Below are positions 61,641 to 64,000 of a stretch of 64,000 nucleotides of DNA, one piece after another (the stretch's first letter is position 1; each line of letters opens with the position of its first letter). The stretch spans positions 372,001-436,000 of the forward strand of contig NZ_JBNPXH010000002.1 of assembly GCF_050433395.1 (NCBI RefSeq). The letters are read 5' to 3'. This DNA comes from Mobilitalea torta (GTDB lineage: Bacteria; Bacillota; Clostridia; Lachnospirales; Lachnospiraceae). The notes under the pieces are model-generated. The model was not told where the DNA came from. It ran no database searches and saw nothing but the letters and a program-made list of their open reading frames with translations. The position numbers and the translations under genes are program-made.

Positions 61641-63068
61641 ATGCGTAAAAAAGAAAAGGGACATTTCATAAAAACAGTTACACCGGATTCCATCGGCGCG
61701 GAAATGGGAATCGAGCCCGGTGACTATCTTGTTGCCATCAATGAGGAGGAAATCGATGATGTATTTGACTATCAGTATCTGATCAAAGACGAATATCTTG
61801 AGATTTTAATTCGAAAAAGCAACGGGGAAGAATGGCTCCTGGAAATAGATAAGGAATACGATGAGGATCTGGGCATTGATTTTGAGAACAGTCTGATGAG
61901 CGATTACCGCTCCTGTCATAATAAGTGCATCTTCTGCTTCATTGATCAGATGCCGGAGGGGATGCGCGATACCCTGTATTTTAAGGACGATGATTCCCGG
62001 CTGTCCTTTCTCCAGGGAAATTATATCACTCTGACCAATATGAGCGATAAGGATGTTGACCGGATTATCCGCTTTCATCTCTCTCCCATTAATATATCCG
62101 TCCAGGCTACCAATCCCGAACTCCGCTGCAGGATGCTGAACAACCGCTTTGCCGGGCGGGCCCTCCAGAAGCTGGACAAGCTGTACGAGGGACATATCGA
62201 GATGAACGGCCAGATTGTTCTGTGTAAGAGTGTCAATGACGGTCCTGAGCTGAAACGCTCCATTGAGGATCTTTCCAAATACCTCCCCTTTATGAGGAGC
62301 GTCTCCGTCGTGCCTGCCGGGATCACCAAATTCCGCCAGGGATTGTATTCCCTGGGATTATATAATAAGGAAGAAGCCAGGGAGGTCATTGACATGGTGG
62401 AAAGCTACCAGCAGGGCTTTTATGAGGCCTTTGGACTTCATTTCATTCATGCAAGCGATGAGTTCTACATCACGGCAGAACGTGAATTCCCCGAGGAGGA
62501 ACGATATGACGGTTATATCCAGCTGGAAAACGGCGTGGGTATGATGAGGCTTTTTATCAATGAATTTCATGAGGCTCTGGATCATATTCTGAATTCGGAA
62601 GAATACAAAAATCGAAGGACGGATGTCTGCCGGAACATCACGAGTGCCACCGGAAAGCTGGCCTATCCGACGATCTGTGCCTTTGCAAAGGAAATCATGG
62701 GCGCTTTTCCTAACATAAAACTTAATGTGGTATGCATCCGGAATGATTTCTTCGGTGAAACCATCACCGTGGCGGGGCTGATCACCGGGCAGGATCTCAT
62801 CCGTCAGCTGAAGGAACGAAAGGAAGAAGGCTGTGATCTGGGTGATACCCTCCTCATCCCATCCTCCATGCTCAGAACCGGGGAAAATGTATTTCTCGAT
62901 GACATTACTGTAGAAATGGTGGAGCAGGAGCTTGACCTCCGGCTGATTCCCGTAGAGTCCAGCGGACAGGAATATCTCCGTTCCATCCTGGATAAGGACC
63001 ACCGGATGACAAGGAATAACGAAGGCTTCGTATATGTCAAAGCCTACGAAGAAACTCCACCTGTCTGA
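61641..63068 (+). CDS. DUF512 protein with PDZ and radical-SAM-like cysteine motif
   Basis: A 475-residue protein. Residues about 7-65 are a PDZ-like domain (DSIGAEMGIEPGDYLVAINEEEIDD). A radical-SAM-type C-x3-C-x2-C motif follows at C92, C96 and C99 (CHNKCIFCFIDQMP), then the DUF512 domain, which ends in the LIPSSMLRTGENVFLDDITVE segment. Related proteins are annotated as putative FeS oxidoreductases. In many Firmicutes the gene precedes der/engA; here it stands alone. Starts behind AGAGGTTACACC. Reaction unknown. Confidence 0.92.
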   Translation: MRKKEKGHFIKTVTPDSIGAEMGIEPGDYLVAINEEEIDDVFDYQYLIKDEYLEILIRKSNGEEWLLEIDKEYDEDLGIDFENSLMSDYRSCHNKCIFCFIDQMPEGMRDTLYFKDDDSRLSFLQGNYITLTNMSDKDVDRIIRFHLSPINISVQATNPELRCRMLNNRFAGRALQKLDKLYEGHIEMNGQIVLCKSVNDGPELKRSIEDLSKYLPFMRSVSVVPAGITKFRQGLYSLGLYNKEEAREVIDMVESYQQGFYEAFGLHFIHASDEFYITAEREFPEEERYDGYIQLENGVGMMRLFINEFHEALDHILNSEEYKNRRTDVCRNITSATGKLAYPTICAFAKEIMGAFPNIKLNVVCIRNDFFGETITVAGLITGQDLIRQLKERKEEGCDLGDTLLIPSSMLRTGENVFLDDITVEMVEQELDLRLIPVESSGQEYLRSILDKDHRMTRNNEGFVYVKAYEETPPV

Positions 63069-63079
63069 TATCACAGAGT

Positions 63080-63132
63080 GGCCCCTTCCATTAAGCCTGA
63101 AGTATCACACGCTTAGCTTAATGGAAGGGGCC
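63080..63132. terminator. Perfect 17-bp inverted repeat after the DUF512 gene
   Basis: GGCCCCTTCCATTAAGC and GCTTAATGGAAGGGGCC pair perfectly around a 19-base loop. It separates convergent genes; flanking T-runs are poor on both strands, so it may be more than a simple terminator. Confidence 0.75.
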
Positions 63133-63157
63133 GATTTATTCTACTATATTTTTTGAA

Positions 63158-64000
63158 TTACTTAATTCCCGAATGTGCCATTGTATTCATTACCTTGCTC
63201 TGCAGCAGAATGAACAGCAGTATATTGGGAAGGAACATAATAAGTGCTCCTGCCGCCGCCATTCCCTGACCGACTACCGTATTGTTGGCATTGATCAGGG
63301 TGCTCATGTAAAATGCCAGGGTTTTCATATTCTCCTGGGAGGTGAACATATTGGAGGTCTCCAGGTTCCCCCATACCTGCTGAAAGGACAAAATGCATAC
63401 AGTAGCAACCGCGGGCTTGATCAGCGGAAGAATAACCTTGGCATATACCTTGAGATTGCTGGCTCCGTCCATGTAGGCGGCCTCCATCAGCTCATTCGGC
63501 ACCTGGTCGATAAACTGCTTTAACAGGAACAAACCGACAGGCATGGCCAGCAAGGGCAGGATATGGGCAAAATAGGTATCCATAATCCCCATCTTATCAA
63601 TAATCAGGTATCGTGGAATCAGCACCGCAGCCGGTACGAACATCATGGACAGGGTATTGGCTTCGAAGATCAGCTTCTTCCCCTTGAACTCCAGCTTGGA
63701 CAGGGCAAAGCCCGCCATGGAGCCGATGATCACCGTCAGCAGCACCACCAGGAAGGTGACCGCCAGGGTGTTAAGCAGATACCTGCTTAACGCCACGGAT
63801 GAGGTCTGCGCTGTCTGGGACAGCTTTGTAAAGTTATCCAAAGTCGGATGAACCGCAAAGAATTTCGGAGGAAAAGCAAACAATTCTCCCAGGGGTTTAA
63901 AGGCATGATTGATGATGTAAACAATCGGCAGCGCCATAAATAATGCCAGGGGCACTAATACGATATAGAATTTTAACTGGCTTTTTTGAAAGCCCTTCGG
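63158..64000 (-). CDS. Carbohydrate ABC importer permease, MalG type (partial, 5' end outside window)
   Basis: The frame is open to the window edge; 281 codons are visible, beginning PKGFQKSQLKFYIVLVP. Six membrane segments and the EAA loop ELMEAAYMDGASNLKVYAKVILPL mark it as a MalG-type inner-membrane component. A second permease and a binding protein would be expected upstream, beyond the right edge. The internal ATG at 63955 is inside the first membrane helix and is not the start. Confidence 0.92.
   Translation of the reverse strand, partial: PKGFQKSQLKFYIVLVPLALFMALPIVYIINHAFKPLGELFAFPPKFFAVHPTLDNFTKLSQTAQTSSVALSRYLLNTLAVTFLVVLLTVIIGSMAGFALSKLEFKGKKLIFEANTLSMMFVPAAVLIPRYLIIDKMGIMDTYFAHILPLLAMPVGLFLLKQFIDQVPNELMEAAYMDGASNLKVYAKVILPLIKPAVATVCILSFQQVWGNLETSNMFTSQENMKTLAFYMSTLINANNTVVGQGMAAAGALIMFLPNILLFILLQSKVMNTMAHSGIK

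Noticed and set aside
1..64000. CRISPR array, tRNA, rRNA, transposase or prophage genes
   Set aside because: I looked for regularly spaced direct repeats, tRNA-like cloverleafs and mobile-element proteins and saw none; the tandem repeats present have no spacers.

Overview
The window reads as the chromosome of an anaerobic, plant-polysaccharide-using Clostridia, most likely a Lachnospiraceae. Evidence: Rex, rubredoxin, 2[4Fe-4S]-type electron carriers, a Re-citrate-synthase-like gene, cytoplasmic hemicellulose enzymes (GH74, GH31, GH2), a xylose isomerase, YesM/Lpl-type sugar uptake genes, a high-cysteine small protein typical of spore-forming Clostridia, and strong AGGAGG ribosome sites throughout. 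The lineage is an inference from protein families only. I saw no rRNA, tRNA, phage, transposase or CRISPR array.

Layout. 1-6 kb: the end of a YesM-type sensor kinase cut by the window edge, a membrane diguanylate cyclase and a MalT-like LuxR regulator. 6.1-10 kb (minus strand): an operon rex - coiled-coil hypothetical - acpS - nnr - mazF, with a near-consensus promoter overlapped by a Rex-box-like sequence and closed by a strong terminator. 10-17.4 kb: an ABC-F ATPase, a PII-like/CPA2 antiporter pair, and a Re-citrate synthase/isocitrate dehydrogenase/GntR set for 2-oxoglutarate supply. 17.4-24 kb: a small membrane protein, DUF554, HD hydrolase, TcdA, rubredoxin, an SDR with a decayed SDR-like paralog, and an MFS carrier. 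23.6-27.8 kb: LysR, carboxylesterase, ThuA, ferredoxin, ferritin. 28-43.5 kb: a hemicellulose district (GH74-GH31, xylA, PadR with a membrane partner, GH2 beta-mannosidase behind an Lpl-type ABC importer). 43.6-47 kb: S8 protease, high-cysteine protein, chorismate synthase. 47-52 kb: a complete polyamine uptake operon (XRE-cupin regulator, potABCD) whose promoter carries a perfect 18-bp palindrome. 52-64 kb: WYL/GyrI-like/DUF6144 trio, an aldehyde dehydrogenase lacking a normal start codon, an ECF-type sigma factor with a ~350-residue C-terminal extension, trpS, HAD phosphatase, luxS, two overlapping hypothetical genes, a DUF512 radical-SAM protein and the end of a MalG-type permease.

The most unusual signals are not genes. 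Two short intergenic element families each occur twice. R1 (about 91-96 bp, hairpin ends) lies directly 3' of DUF554 and of DUF6144, in the sense orientation both times. R2 (about 54-68 bp) lies in the 5' leader, just after the promoter, of xylA and of trpS; at trpS it is flanked by 19-bp direct repeats. They could be structured RNAs or small mobile elements. Other oddities are a run of eight pentapeptide repeats inside the GH74 enzyme, a mazF with no antitoxin gene, and an aldehyde dehydrogenase whose only well-spaced start codons are ATT or ATA.
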